Assembly (NCBI RefSeq): GCF_000382125.1
Contig: NZ_KB907551.1
Span: 186,001-250,000, forward strand
Source: Eudoraea adriatica DSM 19308
GTDB taxonomy: Bacteria > Bacteroidota > Bacteroidia > Flavobacteriales > Flavobacteriaceae
Direction: 5' to 3'
DNA: 64,000 bases
Shown: one piece after another, positions 43,916 to 51,703 of the stretch
How positions within the stretch are numbered: the stretch's first letter is position 1
How the letters are laid out: each line of letters opens with the position of its first letter
Position numbers and translations under genes: made by a program
The notes under the pieces: generated by a model
Seen by the model: only the letters and a program-made list of their open reading frames with translations
What the model was told of the DNA's origin: nothing
Databases searched by the model: none

Positions 43916-44656
43916 ATGCGCTTACTTCTGCAAAAATTGGGGCTGGTTCTTTATCGTATTTGGTTTTATATCCTGGTAAGCTTACCAATTTTTATTTTTT
44001 TTCCAATACTTCTGATAACTACCCTATCCGACAGAACCTATGCACAATTTTTTTGGCTGGCTCGAAACATATGGGCAAATACTATTATTTACGGGATGTT
44101 CTGTTTTCCAAGAATATCCTATGAACAAAAGCTGGAAAGGGGTCAAAGTTATATGTTGGTTGCAAATCATACCAGTATGCTGGATATAATGATGATGTTA
44201 AAAACAAGTAAGAACCCCTTTGTTTTTGTTGGTAAGAAGGAACTGGTTAATATTCCTGTTTTCGGATTTTTTTATAAACGTGTTTGTATTCTGGTTGACA
44301 GGGAAGACAGCAGAAGCAGGAGTGCGGTTTACAGAAGGGCACAAAAAAGATTAAATCAAGGTCTTAGTATTTGCATTTTTCCGGAAGGGGGAGTGCCTGA
44401 GGAGCATATAATACTGGATGAATTTAAGGATGGGGCCTTTAAAATGGCAATAGCCCATGATATTCCGGTAGTTCCCATTACTTTTTATGACAATAAAAAG
44501 CGATTTCCATTCACGGTTTTTGGTGGTGGTCCCGGGATTGTGAGAGTAAAGGTCCATTCTTTCCATTATACAAAAGGACTAATGGAAAACCAGAAATCAG
44601 AATTGCGGAAGCAGGTGAGAACAGTAATTTTAAAAGAACTCTCAAGAGAGGCCTGA
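43916..44656 (+). CDS. plsC: 1-acyl-sn-glycerol-3-phosphate acyltransferase
   Basis: Phospholipid synthesis enzyme that acylates lysophosphatidate at the inner membrane, 246 residues. The first helix (IWFYILVSLPIFIFFPILLI) anchors it. Catalytic motif I is NHTSMLD, followed by VGKKELVNIPVFGFF, motif III FPEGG and motif IV DIPVVPITF. Divergent from trpS. Confidence 0.93.
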   Translation: MRLLLQKLGLVLYRIWFYILVSLPIFIFFPILLITTLSDRTYAQFFWLARNIWANTIIYGMFCFPRISYEQKLERGQSYMLVANHTSMLDIMMMLKTSKNPFVFVGKKELVNIPVFGFFYKRVCILVDREDSRSRSAVYRRAQKRLNQGLSICIFPEGGVPEEHIILDEFKDGAFKMAIAHDIPVVPITFYDNKKRFPFTVFGGGPGIVRVKVHSFHYTKGLMENQKSELRKQVRTVILKELSREA

Positions 44657-44780
44657 TATCAGCAAAGAGAGGTGTTCACAATAGCATATACCAAAAGGTA
44701 TAAATAAAAATAACTTCATTATGCTCTTGCCAACTTGTATTATAGTCTTTGGGCCGTTTTCTTTTTAATCGGCATCAGGC

Positions 44781-46346
44781 CTAAAATTTAAAATTCAAAC
44801 CCGTGTAGACTCCAATAGAGAATGGCTGAAAATCACCGGCTGTTTGAGTAAATGTATTTAATTGGTATTTGAACATGGGTTCCAGGTTCAATTGCAACAT
44901 TGGTGAAAATTTATAATTTAACCCAAAACCGATGTTTGTACTTAAATTCAAATCATTAATATTATTAGCCTCACCCATCTCAACAGTATTTCCATTAGCC
45001 TCAAGTACTACGGAATTAGAAACCAGGAAGAGTGAGCTTAATCCGCCAATTACGTTTATGCCAAATTTTCTGTCCAGTAAGGCATAATTTATTTCTAGGG
45101 GCAATTCTATATAGCCGAAATCCTGAATCATTCTTCCATTACGCGCGGGACTTTGTGCCACAAACTCCAGACCAATTGTCTGCTCAGAAAGCTTGCTGTC
45201 TTCCATATTCCTGACAACTAAATTTCTTGAGGTAGTTGCATAATTTATGTTATCAATTTGATCATTAGTAGAAGCTGTTAGTGAAGCAGAAAAAGAGATT
45301 TCATTTGTATCATAGCCATAGTCAACCCTGTGGAGTCCGGAGCGAATACTCAACTTTTTACTGATATCATAAGAAATCCTCAGACCATAACTAAGATTTA
45401 CGTTACCACTCTTGGAATTGGACACAAAATTTGAGTGTATTGGTGAACCATCCCCAAAAGAATTAAAATATACCGGCCCTAAACTTGGTCCAACAGACCA
45501 TCTATTGCTATTACTTTGAGCTACTTGTGTTTCCTGAGATTTTTCAATTTCGTCAAAAATAGACTTTTTGCCCTTTTCTGATTTTACATCTTCTTTCTCT
45601 TTTTCCTCCTCTTTTTCCCCGATTACTTTAGCTGTGCCATTTGCAATAGTGGCTTCCCGGAGCCCGGATTTACTTTGGATATCAGAATTTTCGCTATCGA
45701 CAGCCACAGGATCATTATCAGGAACCTTGATTTTGGCGGCAATACCGGAATTTTCATTTTTTAGAAGCTGTTGTTCCTTGATTTTTGCGCCGGTTTCATC
45801 CTTTCCGGCATTTCCGTCTGTTTTTTCGGAACGAACAGAAGCAATAGTTGCTACAGGGTCTGAAGGTTTAGATTTATCAGTTTTTTGCTCTGCTTGTAAA
45901 ATATTTTTTTCAGTAGTCGCAATAACGGAAGTCTCACCAGTTGGCAGTACCTTTGAGGCCCTGCCATTCGGACTTGCAGAAACTGAATTTCCAATTTCAT
46001 TCTTTTCATCAGATGAGGTTACAACACCAGCTTCATTTTCATTATTTTCTTCCGGTAAAATTTTTTCAATATCATTTGCCTTTGAATTATTTGTGGAAGG
46101 AGAACTTTCTACATCCGTAATTATTTGATCTGTCTTTTGAGCACTTTCAAAAGGGATAAAAACGTATAATAATATGGCTAAAATTGCCGCCGCTCCACCT
46201 AATTTCCACCAAACAGGCAGGATTAGACGAGACTTTTTCTTTTTGTCCAGGGAGGCAGCAATGGATTTCCAGACCTTTTCGTCCGGAACCTCACTGAAGT
46301 TTTTCAACTTCTCCTGGTACAATTTATCAATACTATCTTTTCTCAT
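44781..46346 (-). CDS. Putative anti-sigma/outer-membrane β-barrel fusion protein
   Basis: A 521-residue protein encoded 11 bases downstream of an ECF sigma gene. Residues 1-42 form a small charged cytosolic segment containing VPDEKVWKSIAASLD, a pattern common in anti-sigma-like proteins of Bacteroidota. One transmembrane helix follows at about 43-64. Residues 65-281 are a Ser/Glu/Lys-rich, probably disordered linker, and 282-521 form a β-barrel-like domain (WSVGPSLGPVYF to the terminal YTGLNFKF, ending in Phe as outer-membrane proteins do). The chain could span both membranes. Function as sigma regulator is inferred from position and layout; no recognised anti-sigma domain name is claimed. 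Confidence 0.65.
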   Translation of the reverse strand: MRKDSIDKLYQEKLKNFSEVPDEKVWKSIAASLDKKKKSRLILPVWWKLGGAAAILAILLYVFIPFESAQKTDQIITDVESSPSTNNSKANDIEKILPEENNENEAGVVTSSDEKNEIGNSVSASPNGRASKVLPTGETSVIATTEKNILQAEQKTDKSKPSDPVATIASVRSEKTDGNAGKDETGAKIKEQQLLKNENSGIAAKIKVPDNDPVAVDSENSDIQSKSGLREATIANGTAKVIGEKEEEKEKEDVKSEKGKKSIFDEIEKSQETQVAQSNSNRWSVGPSLGPVYFNSFGDGSPIHSNFVSNSKSGNVNLSYGLRISYDISKKLSIRSGLHRVDYGYDTNEISFSASLTASTNDQIDNINYATTSRNLVVRNMEDSKLSEQTIGLEFVAQSPARNGRMIQDFGYIELPLEINYALLDRKFGINVIGGLSSLFLVSNSVVLEANGNTVEMGEANNINDLNLSTNIGFGLNYKFSPMLQLNLEPMFKYQLNTFTQTAGDFQPFSIGVYTGLNFKF

Positions 46347-46357
46347 GGCTTAAGTAT

Positions 46358-46888
46358 TTAAGCAATATTTATGTTTTCTTTCTTTATTTTATCTTTTAAA
46401 ATCATTCTGGCTCTGGCCAGGTTTGATTTTGATGTTCCCTCTGATGTTCCTAATTGTTCACTTATCTCTTTATGTGTAAACCCATCAAGGACGTACATAT
46501 TAAAGGTGATTCTATATTTATTAGGAAGTTCCTGTATATACCGCAGGAGCGTGGGGAGTTCAATATCCAGGTAGTCCGAATCACTCTCGGGTTCTTCAGT
46601 AATATTATCATTTACTACTTTCAGATACTCTTCCTTTCTATATTTCTGCAGTACCGTATTAACAGTAATCCTTTTTATCCAACCTTCAAAAGAGCCCTTA
46701 AATTTATATTGACCAATCTTATCGTAAATGACCATAAAGCTATCGTGAAGATTATCTTCGGCCTCTGTTTTATTGCGTGAGTATTTAAGGCAGATACCGA
46801 ACAATATTTTTGCATAATTTCTATACAATTGTTCCTGCGCTATTCTATCTCCTCTTTTACAATTATGTATGAGTTCTTTAAGACTCAA
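46358..46888 (-). CDS. ECF-type RNA polymerase sigma factor
   Basis: Extracytoplasmic-function sigma factor of 176 residues. Region 2 spans about 20-90 (LYRNYAKILFGICLKYSRNKTEAEDNLHDSFMVIYDKI, with SFEGWIKRITVN). Region 4 spans about 115-170 (LPNKYRITFNMYVLDGFTHKEISEQLGTSEGTSKSNLARAR). It lies in a minus-strand operon between a lipoprotein gene and the anti-sigma-like barrel gene. The signal and target genes are unknown. Confidence 0.93.
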   Translation of the reverse strand: MSLKELIHNCKRGDRIAQEQLYRNYAKILFGICLKYSRNKTEAEDNLHDSFMVIYDKIGQYKFKGSFEGWIKRITVNTVLQKYRKEEYLKVVNDNITEEPESDSDYLDIELPTLLRYIQELPNKYRITFNMYVLDGFTHKEISEQLGTSEGTSKSNLARARMILKDKIKKENINIA

Positions 46889-46924
46889 AATATTGGTTAG
46901 ATTAAACAGACCTAAAATAGTAGA

Positions 46925-47347
46925 TTATTGGTTTACAGGAACTTCAATTTCCAAATATTCTTGTTCGCCATTTTCATTTTCCCCCGTCCAGAACCTAAAA
47001 AGATAGGTGTCTGTATATAGGCAGATAAAGTTAAAAGAACCTTCTAATTCAGCCCCTCCGTCCACACATTCCGGATCATCAAACTGAGATCCTATAGGGA
47101 CTACATTCCTTGTTGTTTGTGCAATTGGAGTCACGTCAAAACCTTCAAAGGAGGCGCAACCATTTGGCAATAAGTAAGTTACATTAATTTTATATTTTTC
47201 ATGCAATGTAAATGACTGGGGTAACTCTGCACTCACCACCTGGAGAGGAATAAAATAAAAATCCGGCTCATCATCGGTTACACTGCATGAGGACAACACA
47301 AATATGAATAATGCCAAAAACAGGGAAACTAATCTTTTCATAATCAT
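46925..47347 (-). CDS. Hypothetical lipoprotein upstream of the ECF sigma gene
   Basis: A 140-residue protein with a lipoprotein signal (LFLALFIFVLSSC, then SVTDDEPDF). The mature part is rich in β-strand and holds Cys residues that could form disulfides (NGCASFEG, DDPECVDG, FICLY). I do not know a family name. A second start, ATG 47341, is possible. It lies 36 bases ahead of the sigma gene, so it may be co-expressed with the envelope-stress regulatory pair. Confidence 0.75.
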   Translation of the reverse strand: MIMKRLVSLFLALFIFVLSSCSVTDDEPDFYFIPLQVVSAELPQSFTLHEKYKINVTYLLPNGCASFEGFDVTPIAQTTRNVVPIGSQFDDPECVDGGAELEGSFNFICLYTDTYLFRFWTGENENGEQEYLEIEVPVNQ

Positions 47348-47431
47348 CTATTAAAATCTTTAGTATAAGATGATAAGATTAGCTAATGGTTGCTTGGAAA
47401 GGCAATAATATAGGAAGGATATAATTCTAAA

Positions 47432-48439
47432 TTATACTTTTACAGTACTGATAGCTTCTTTTATTTTACCTTCTAATTCTTCAAGCAGTTCAGGGTTATC
47501 TTGCAAAAGAGATTTAACTGCATCTCTTCCTTGCCCAAGTTTTGTGTCTCCGTAACTAAACCAGGACCCGCTTTTTTTAATGATTTCATATTGTACTCCA
47601 AGATCAAGGATTTCACCAACCTTTGATATTCCTTCACCGTACATTATGTCAAATTCTGCGGTTTTAAACGGGGAAGCCACTTTATTTTTAACAACCTTTA
47701 CCCTGGTTTTATTCCCTAATACCGCACCTTCAGTATCTTTGATTTGTGTTGATCTGCGAATATCCAATCTCACTGAAGCATAAAACTTTAGGGCGTTCCC
47801 TCCGGTAGTAGTTTCGGGATTTCCAAACATAACCCCAATTTTTTCTCTTAATTGGTTAATGAAAATAACCGTACTATGTGTTTTGCTGATAGAACCGGTT
47901 AATTTTCGAAGTGCCTGTGACATCAATCTGGCGTGCAAACCCATTTTGGAGTCTCCCATCTCACCTTCAATTTCACTTTTTGGTGTTAATGCTGCTACCG
48001 AATCTATGATCACTATATCAATGGCACCAGATCGAATTAAATTATCGGCAATTTCCAATGCCTGTTCACCATGATCAGGCTGTGAAATGATAAGGTTGTC
48101 AATATCAACGCCTAATTTTTGGGCATAAAACCTGTCAAATGCATGCTCAGCATCAATAAATGCTGCAATACCGCCATTTTTTTGAGCTTCAGCTATGGCA
48201 TGCAAAGTTAATGTGGTTTTACCGGAAGATTCTGGCCCGTATATTTCTATAACCCTGCCACGAGGATATCCACCAACTCCCAAAGCAATGTCCAAACCAA
48301 GTGAACCCGATGGGATAACTTCTACATCCTCAACAACATAGTCGCCCATTTTCATGACAGCACCCTTGCCATAGGTTTTATCCAGTTTATCTAATGTAAG
48401 TTTTAATGCTTTAAGTTTTGCGTCTTTATCGTTGCTCAT
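47432..48439 (-). CDS. recA: Recombinase RecA
   Basis: Homologous recombination and SOS protein of 335 residues. Walker [10 protein letters not shown], the loop L1 region [21 protein letters not shown] and loop L2 [30 protein letters not shown] are all present. Full length. The 84-base gap separates it from the lipoprotein gene downstream. A weak TTG / TAATTTAG pair may be its promoter on the minus strand. Confidence 0.98.
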   Translation of the reverse strand: MSNDKDAKLKALKLTLDKLDKTYGKGAVMKMGDYVVEDVEVIPSGSLGLDIALGVGGYPRGRVIEIYGPESSGKTTLTLHAIAEAQKNGGIAAFIDAEHAFDRFYAQKLGVDIDNLIISQPDHGEQALEIADNLIRSGAIDIVIIDSVAALTPKSEIEGEMGDSKMGLHARLMSQALRKLTGSISKTHSTVIFINQLREKIGVMFGNPETTTGGNALKFYASVRLDIRRSTQIKDTEGAVLGNKTRVKVVKNKVASPFKTAEFDIMYGEGISKVGEILDLGVQYEIIKKSGSWFSYGDTKLGQGRDAVKSLLQDNPELLEELEGKIKEAISTVKV

Positions 48440-48652
48440 TTGTGATTTTCTATAAAATTAGGAAAGCTAAATTACCATTTCTTTTTCCATATAACAATGT
48501 CAAAAGCAACCTTTTTCGTATTGCTGCATCTAACGTACAAGTGATAGTGATTAAACACAAAATATTCCATAGTTCCAATGAACTTTGGGCAATGGTGACC
48601 ATATCCTTTCAGGTTAATCTATGAAAAAGAAAATTACCAGGGAATGGTCCTT

Positions 48653-48682
48653 AAAGAGTCTTGAAAATTCAAGGCTCTTTTT
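48653..48682 (+). terminator. Intrinsic terminator with no annotated gene before it
   Basis: AGAGTCTTGA and TTCAAGGCTCT pair around AAA with one G-T/mismatch position, followed by TTTTTTATTT. It points in the + direction although the nearest upstream gene, recA, is on the other strand. It may end a small RNA that starts between 48440 and 48650. Confidence 0.6.
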
Positions 48683-48748
48683 TATTTGAAACAAGTCGTC
48701 CTACGCCGGCAACTTGGAGTATCAGCCTCAAAATCAATTGGTTTTCTC

Positions 48749-48778
48749 TTGTTCTAAAGCGGAATATGTTTAATTTTG
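48749..48778 (+). promoter_or_regulatory. Promoter of trhO
   Basis: TTG at 48749-48751 and TAATTTTG at 48771-48778 with 19 bases between, an excellent Bacteroidota -33/-7 pair. It overlaps the open frame upstream of ATG 48817, so starts before that ATG are unlikely. Confidence 0.65.
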
Positions 48779-48816
48779 CATACTATTTTATATTTAAACT
48801 TAATCATTGGTATAGC

Positions 48817-49848
48817 ATGCAACTGTACAATACATTAAGTGCTAAAGAAAGAGAATCCCTTATCGAGGAAGCGGGCAAGGAGCGCCTGACTATTTCTTTT
48901 TACAAGTACGCACATATTTATAATCCACAATTATTCAGGAATCATTTATTTATTCATTGGAATGAATTGGATGTTCTGGGTAGAATCTATGTGGCGAGAG
49001 AAGGGATTAATGCCCAATTATCTGTTCCTGCAGATAATTTTGAAAAGTTCAAATCTCATATAGACAGTATTTCGTTTCTTGAAAATGTTCGCCTGAATAT
49101 TGCTATCGAACAGGATAATAAATCCTTTCTGAAACTAAAGATAAAGGTGCGAAAAAAAATTGTCGCTGATGGTTTGAATGATGCAACCTTCGATGTAACC
49201 AATAAGGGGGTGCATGTTGATGCCACACACTTTAACGAGTTAATAGACGATCCGGATACAATATTGGTTGATATGCGAAATCACTATGAAAGTGAAATAG
49301 GTCATTTTAAAAACGCAATTACGCCGGATGTTGACACCTTTAGAGATTCATTGGATATTATAGAAAAGGATTTATCGGACTATAAAGAAAACAAAAATCT
49401 GGTCATGTATTGCACCGGCGGCATACGATGTGAAAAGGCCAGTGCCTACTACAAGCATAAAGGGTTTAAAAAGGTATTTCAGCTCGAAGGAGGGATTATA
49501 GAATATACCCGCCAGGTAAGGGCTAAGAATCTTGAAAATAAATTTCTGGGTAAAAATTTTGTGTTTGATCATAGAAGAGGTGAGCGTATATCGGAGGATA
49601 TTATTGCTAAATGTCACCAATGTGGTAAATCTTGTGACACGCATGTTAACTGTGCTAATGAAGCCTGTCATCTTCTATTTATTCAATGCGACGCATGCGC
49701 GGACAAAATGAACAGCTGTTGCTCTGACCACTGTAAAGAAATTCATGAACTACCGTTTGAAGAGCAAAAAAAACTTAGAAAAGGGAAAGTCGTCAGCAAT
49801 AAAATTTTTAAGAAAGGAAGATCAGAGGTATTAAGGTTTAAAAAATAA
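48817..49848 (+). CDS. trhO: tRNA uridine-34 hydroxylase TrhO (rhodanese family)
   Basis: Enzyme that hydroxylates U34 of tRNAs (YceA type), 343 residues from ATG 48817. The N-terminal acylphosphatase-like region (about 20-110) contains LGRIYVAREGINAQLSVP. The rhodanese domain carries the active Cys in MYCTGGIRCEKAS and the family line FQLEGGIIEYTR. The Cys/His-rich C-terminal part (CHQCGKSCDTHVNCAN, CDACADKMNSCCS) binds zinc. The longer frame from 48661 contains the promoter and is rejected. Confidence 0.93.
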   Translation: MQLYNTLSAKERESLIEEAGKERLTISFYKYAHIYNPQLFRNHLFIHWNELDVLGRIYVAREGINAQLSVPADNFEKFKSHIDSISFLENVRLNIAIEQDNKSFLKLKIKVRKKIVADGLNDATFDVTNKGVHVDATHFNELIDDPDTILVDMRNHYESEIGHFKNAITPDVDTFRDSLDIIEKDLSDYKENKNLVMYCTGGIRCEKASAYYKHKGFKKVFQLEGGIIEYTRQVRAKNLENKFLGKNFVFDHRRGERISEDIIAKCHQCGKSCDTHVNCANEACHLLFIQCDACADKMNSCCSDHCKEIHELPFEEQKKLRKGKVVSNKIFKKGRSEVLRFKK

Positions 49849-49982
49849 TTCTGCTGATTTTTAGGTGGCATAATTTCAGAAAAATCTACGCAAAATTTTA
49901 GGCCTTTTTTACGTTACTTAAATTGGAGAAGATATAATAATTCATTCAATATTTGCCACTTTCCATCACAGCAAAAAAGTAC

Positions 49983-49990
49983 TATCTTTA
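49983..49990 (+). promoter_or_regulatory. Possible -7 box ahead of ricT
   Basis: TATCTTTA, one base off TAnnTTTG, about 71 bases before the ricT start in a 213-base spacer. TTTG at 49952-49955 is somewhat too far for a normal -33 element. Confidence 0.3.
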
Positions 49991-50061
49991 CCTTCAGTAA
50001 TTATTTATGAACCTATTTTAGTAAATCCGAATTATGGTTTTGCTAAATCAAGATATAAAAT

Positions 50062-51225
50062 ATGGGTTGTAACAGTTGTTCAACCGGCAAGGATGGGCAG
50101 CCACGGGGATGCAAAAATAATGGGACGTGCGGCACGGATAGCTGCAATAAATTGACTGTATTTGACTGGCTTTCTAATATGTCTATGCCAAGTGGTTCCA
50201 AGCCATTTGATTGTGTTGAAATTCGATTTAAAAATAGTAGAAAAGAGTTTTTCAGGAACACGGAAAACCTGTCTTTGTCCATAGGTGATATTGTCGCTAC
50301 CCAGGCCAAATCTGGCCATGACATTGGTCTTATCACATTAACCGGTGAACTGGTGAAGGTGCAGATGAAGCGAAAGAAAGTTTCCGATTCTCAGGACGAA
50401 ATTCCAAAAATATATCGAAAGGCAACTCAAAAGGACATAGACAAATGGCAGAAATGTCGGGAAAAGGAAGAAGAGATAAAGAAACGCGCCCGGGAAATGG
50501 CTATTTTGCTAAAATTGCAGATGAAGATCTCAGATGTAGAATTTCAGGGAGATGGTTCCAAGGCAACTTTCTACTATACAGCAGAAGAACGTGTTGATTT
50601 CAGACAATTGATCAAGGATATGGCGAAAGCCTTTGGTATTCGCATAGAAATGAAGCAAATTGGCTACAGGCAGGAAGCACAGCGCTTAGGAGGTATTGGT
50701 TCTTGCGGGAGGGAACTATGTTGTTCAACCTGGTTATCAGATTTCCGCTCCGTGAGTACTTCGGCAGCACGTTATCAGCAACTTTCGCTTAATCCGCAAA
50801 AATTAGCCGGGCAATGTGGGAAACTGAAATGTTGTTTGAATTATGAGTTGGATCTTTATTTAGAGGCTCTGGAAGATTTCCCTTCTCAGGACAGTAGATT
50901 ATTTACCGAAAAAGGAACGGCATTTTGTCAAAAAACAGACATTTTTAAGGGGATATTGTGGTACTCCTATAAGGATGACCCTTCTAAATGGCATACACTT
51001 ACAAAAGAACAGGTTCAGGAGATACTGGATAAGAATAAAGCTAAAAAACCAGTGGCAAGTCTTGAAGAGTTTGCCGATGAAAACATTGAAGAAGAAAAGT
51101 TGATTTTTGAAAATGTTGTAGGACAAGACAGTCTTACCAGGTTTGACCGCCCGAAGCGAAAAAACAAGACAAGCAAGAGTAAAAAGAGAAGGAATAATAG
51201 AAAAAGACCTGCTAAAAATGCCTAA
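50062..51225 (+). CDS. ricT: PSP1 domain iron-sulfur protein RicT
   Basis: Protein of 387 residues. The N-terminus is Cys-rich (MGCNSCSTG, GCKNNGTCGTDSCN). The PSP1 domain covers about 95-260 (QEAQRLGGIGSCGRELCCSTWL, LAGQCGKLKCCLNYE). Its Cys positions match RicT/YaaT, which with RicA and RicF forms an iron-sulfur complex affecting RNA processing in Bacillus. The C-terminus is a Lys/Arg-rich tail. It overlaps gldH by 8 bases; the order ricT-gldH-PBP1A is conserved in Flavobacteriia. Confidence 0.9.
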   Translation: MGCNSCSTGKDGQPRGCKNNGTCGTDSCNKLTVFDWLSNMSMPSGSKPFDCVEIRFKNSRKEFFRNTENLSLSIGDIVATQAKSGHDIGLITLTGELVKVQMKRKKVSDSQDEIPKIYRKATQKDIDKWQKCREKEEEIKKRAREMAILLKLQMKISDVEFQGDGSKATFYYTAEERVDFRQLIKDMAKAFGIRIEMKQIGYRQEAQRLGGIGSCGRELCCSTWLSDFRSVSTSAARYQQLSLNPQKLAGQCGKLKCCLNYELDLYLEALEDFPSQDSRLFTEKGTAFCQKTDIFKGILWYSYKDDPSKWHTLTKEQVQEILDKNKAKKPVASLEEFADENIEEEKLIFENVVGQDSLTRFDRPKRKNKTSKSKKRRNNRKRPAKNA

Positions 51226-51700
51226 AAGAATATTCTACTCAATACTCATTTTATTTATTTGGGCATGTAATAAAAATCTGATTCATTCAGAATTTCAGCC
51301 CAACCCCGGCGGAATATGGTCCAAAAGTGACATAAAGGAATTTAGTTTCACTGAAAACGACACTATTAAAGCCAGAGACATATTTATTTCTGTAAGAAAT
51401 GATGATACTTTCCCTTATAGTAATTTATTTTTAATAGCAGATTTGAAATACCCAAATGGCGATGTTCAAAGGGATACGTTAGAGTATGAAATGGCCATGC
51501 CGGATGGCAAATGGCTGGGGAAAGGATATGGTAGTTTAAAAGAAAATAAACTTTGGTATAAGGAAAACATCATTTTTCCCGTTAAGGGCGTATATACTTT
51601 ACAAATTTCCCATGCTATGCGAAAAAATGGCAGTGCAGATGGGATTATGGAACTCGAAGGCATCACTGATGTTGGTTTCTTAATTGAAAAGCGTAATTAA
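51218..51700 (+). CDS. gldH: Gliding motility lipoprotein GldH
   Basis: Lipoprotein of 160 residues from ATG 51218: the signal FYSILILFIWAC precedes the lipidated Cys. The upstream frame to 51143 overlaps ricT and is rejected. The mature part (SVRNDDTFPYSNLFLIADLKYPNG, MADGKWLGKGYGSLKENKLWY-like MPDGKWLGKGYG) is the GldH hallmark. GldH is needed for gliding and type IX secretion in Flavobacterium, though its exact role is open. Overlaps ricT and precedes the PBP gene by 3 bases. Confidence 0.92.
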   Translation: MPKRIFYSILILFIWACNKNLIHSEFQPNPGGIWSKSDIKEFSFTENDTIKARDIFISVRNDDTFPYSNLFLIADLKYPNGDVQRDTLEYEMAMPDGKWLGKGYGSLKENKLWYKENIIFPVKGVYTLQISHAMRKNGSADGIMELEGITDVGFLIEKRN

Positions 51701-51703
51701 GTT

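Larger units (their letters stand above)
48440..48816. other. Spacer between recA and trhO with an orphan terminator
   Basis: This 377-base divergent spacer holds the recA promoter region, a + strand terminator at 48653-48682 that no annotated gene explains, and the trhO promoter at 48749-48778. The stretch 48480-48650 has no convincing gene. A 22-codon frame from ATG 48619 ends inside the terminator and is not called. Confidence 0.6.

Noticed and set aside
44687-44702. TATACC-aaaa-GGTATA as a plsC terminator
   Set aside because: The stem is AT-rich and is followed by A-rich, not T-rich, sequence.
45568-46128. A 186-codon + strand frame opposite the anti-sigma-like gene
   Set aside because: It is antisense to the Ser/Glu/Lys-rich linker; its Phe/Ser-rich product is what reverse-complemented low-complexity codons give, and no promoter or family fits.
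48619-48687. A 22-codon frame before trhO as a leader peptide
   Set aside because: It overlaps the terminator, and the trhO promoter lies downstream of it, so it cannot be a trhO leader; no other support.
48661-48816. Longer N-terminus for TrhO
   Set aside because: The stretch contains the terminator and a full -33/-7 promoter; the family starts at the Met at 48817.
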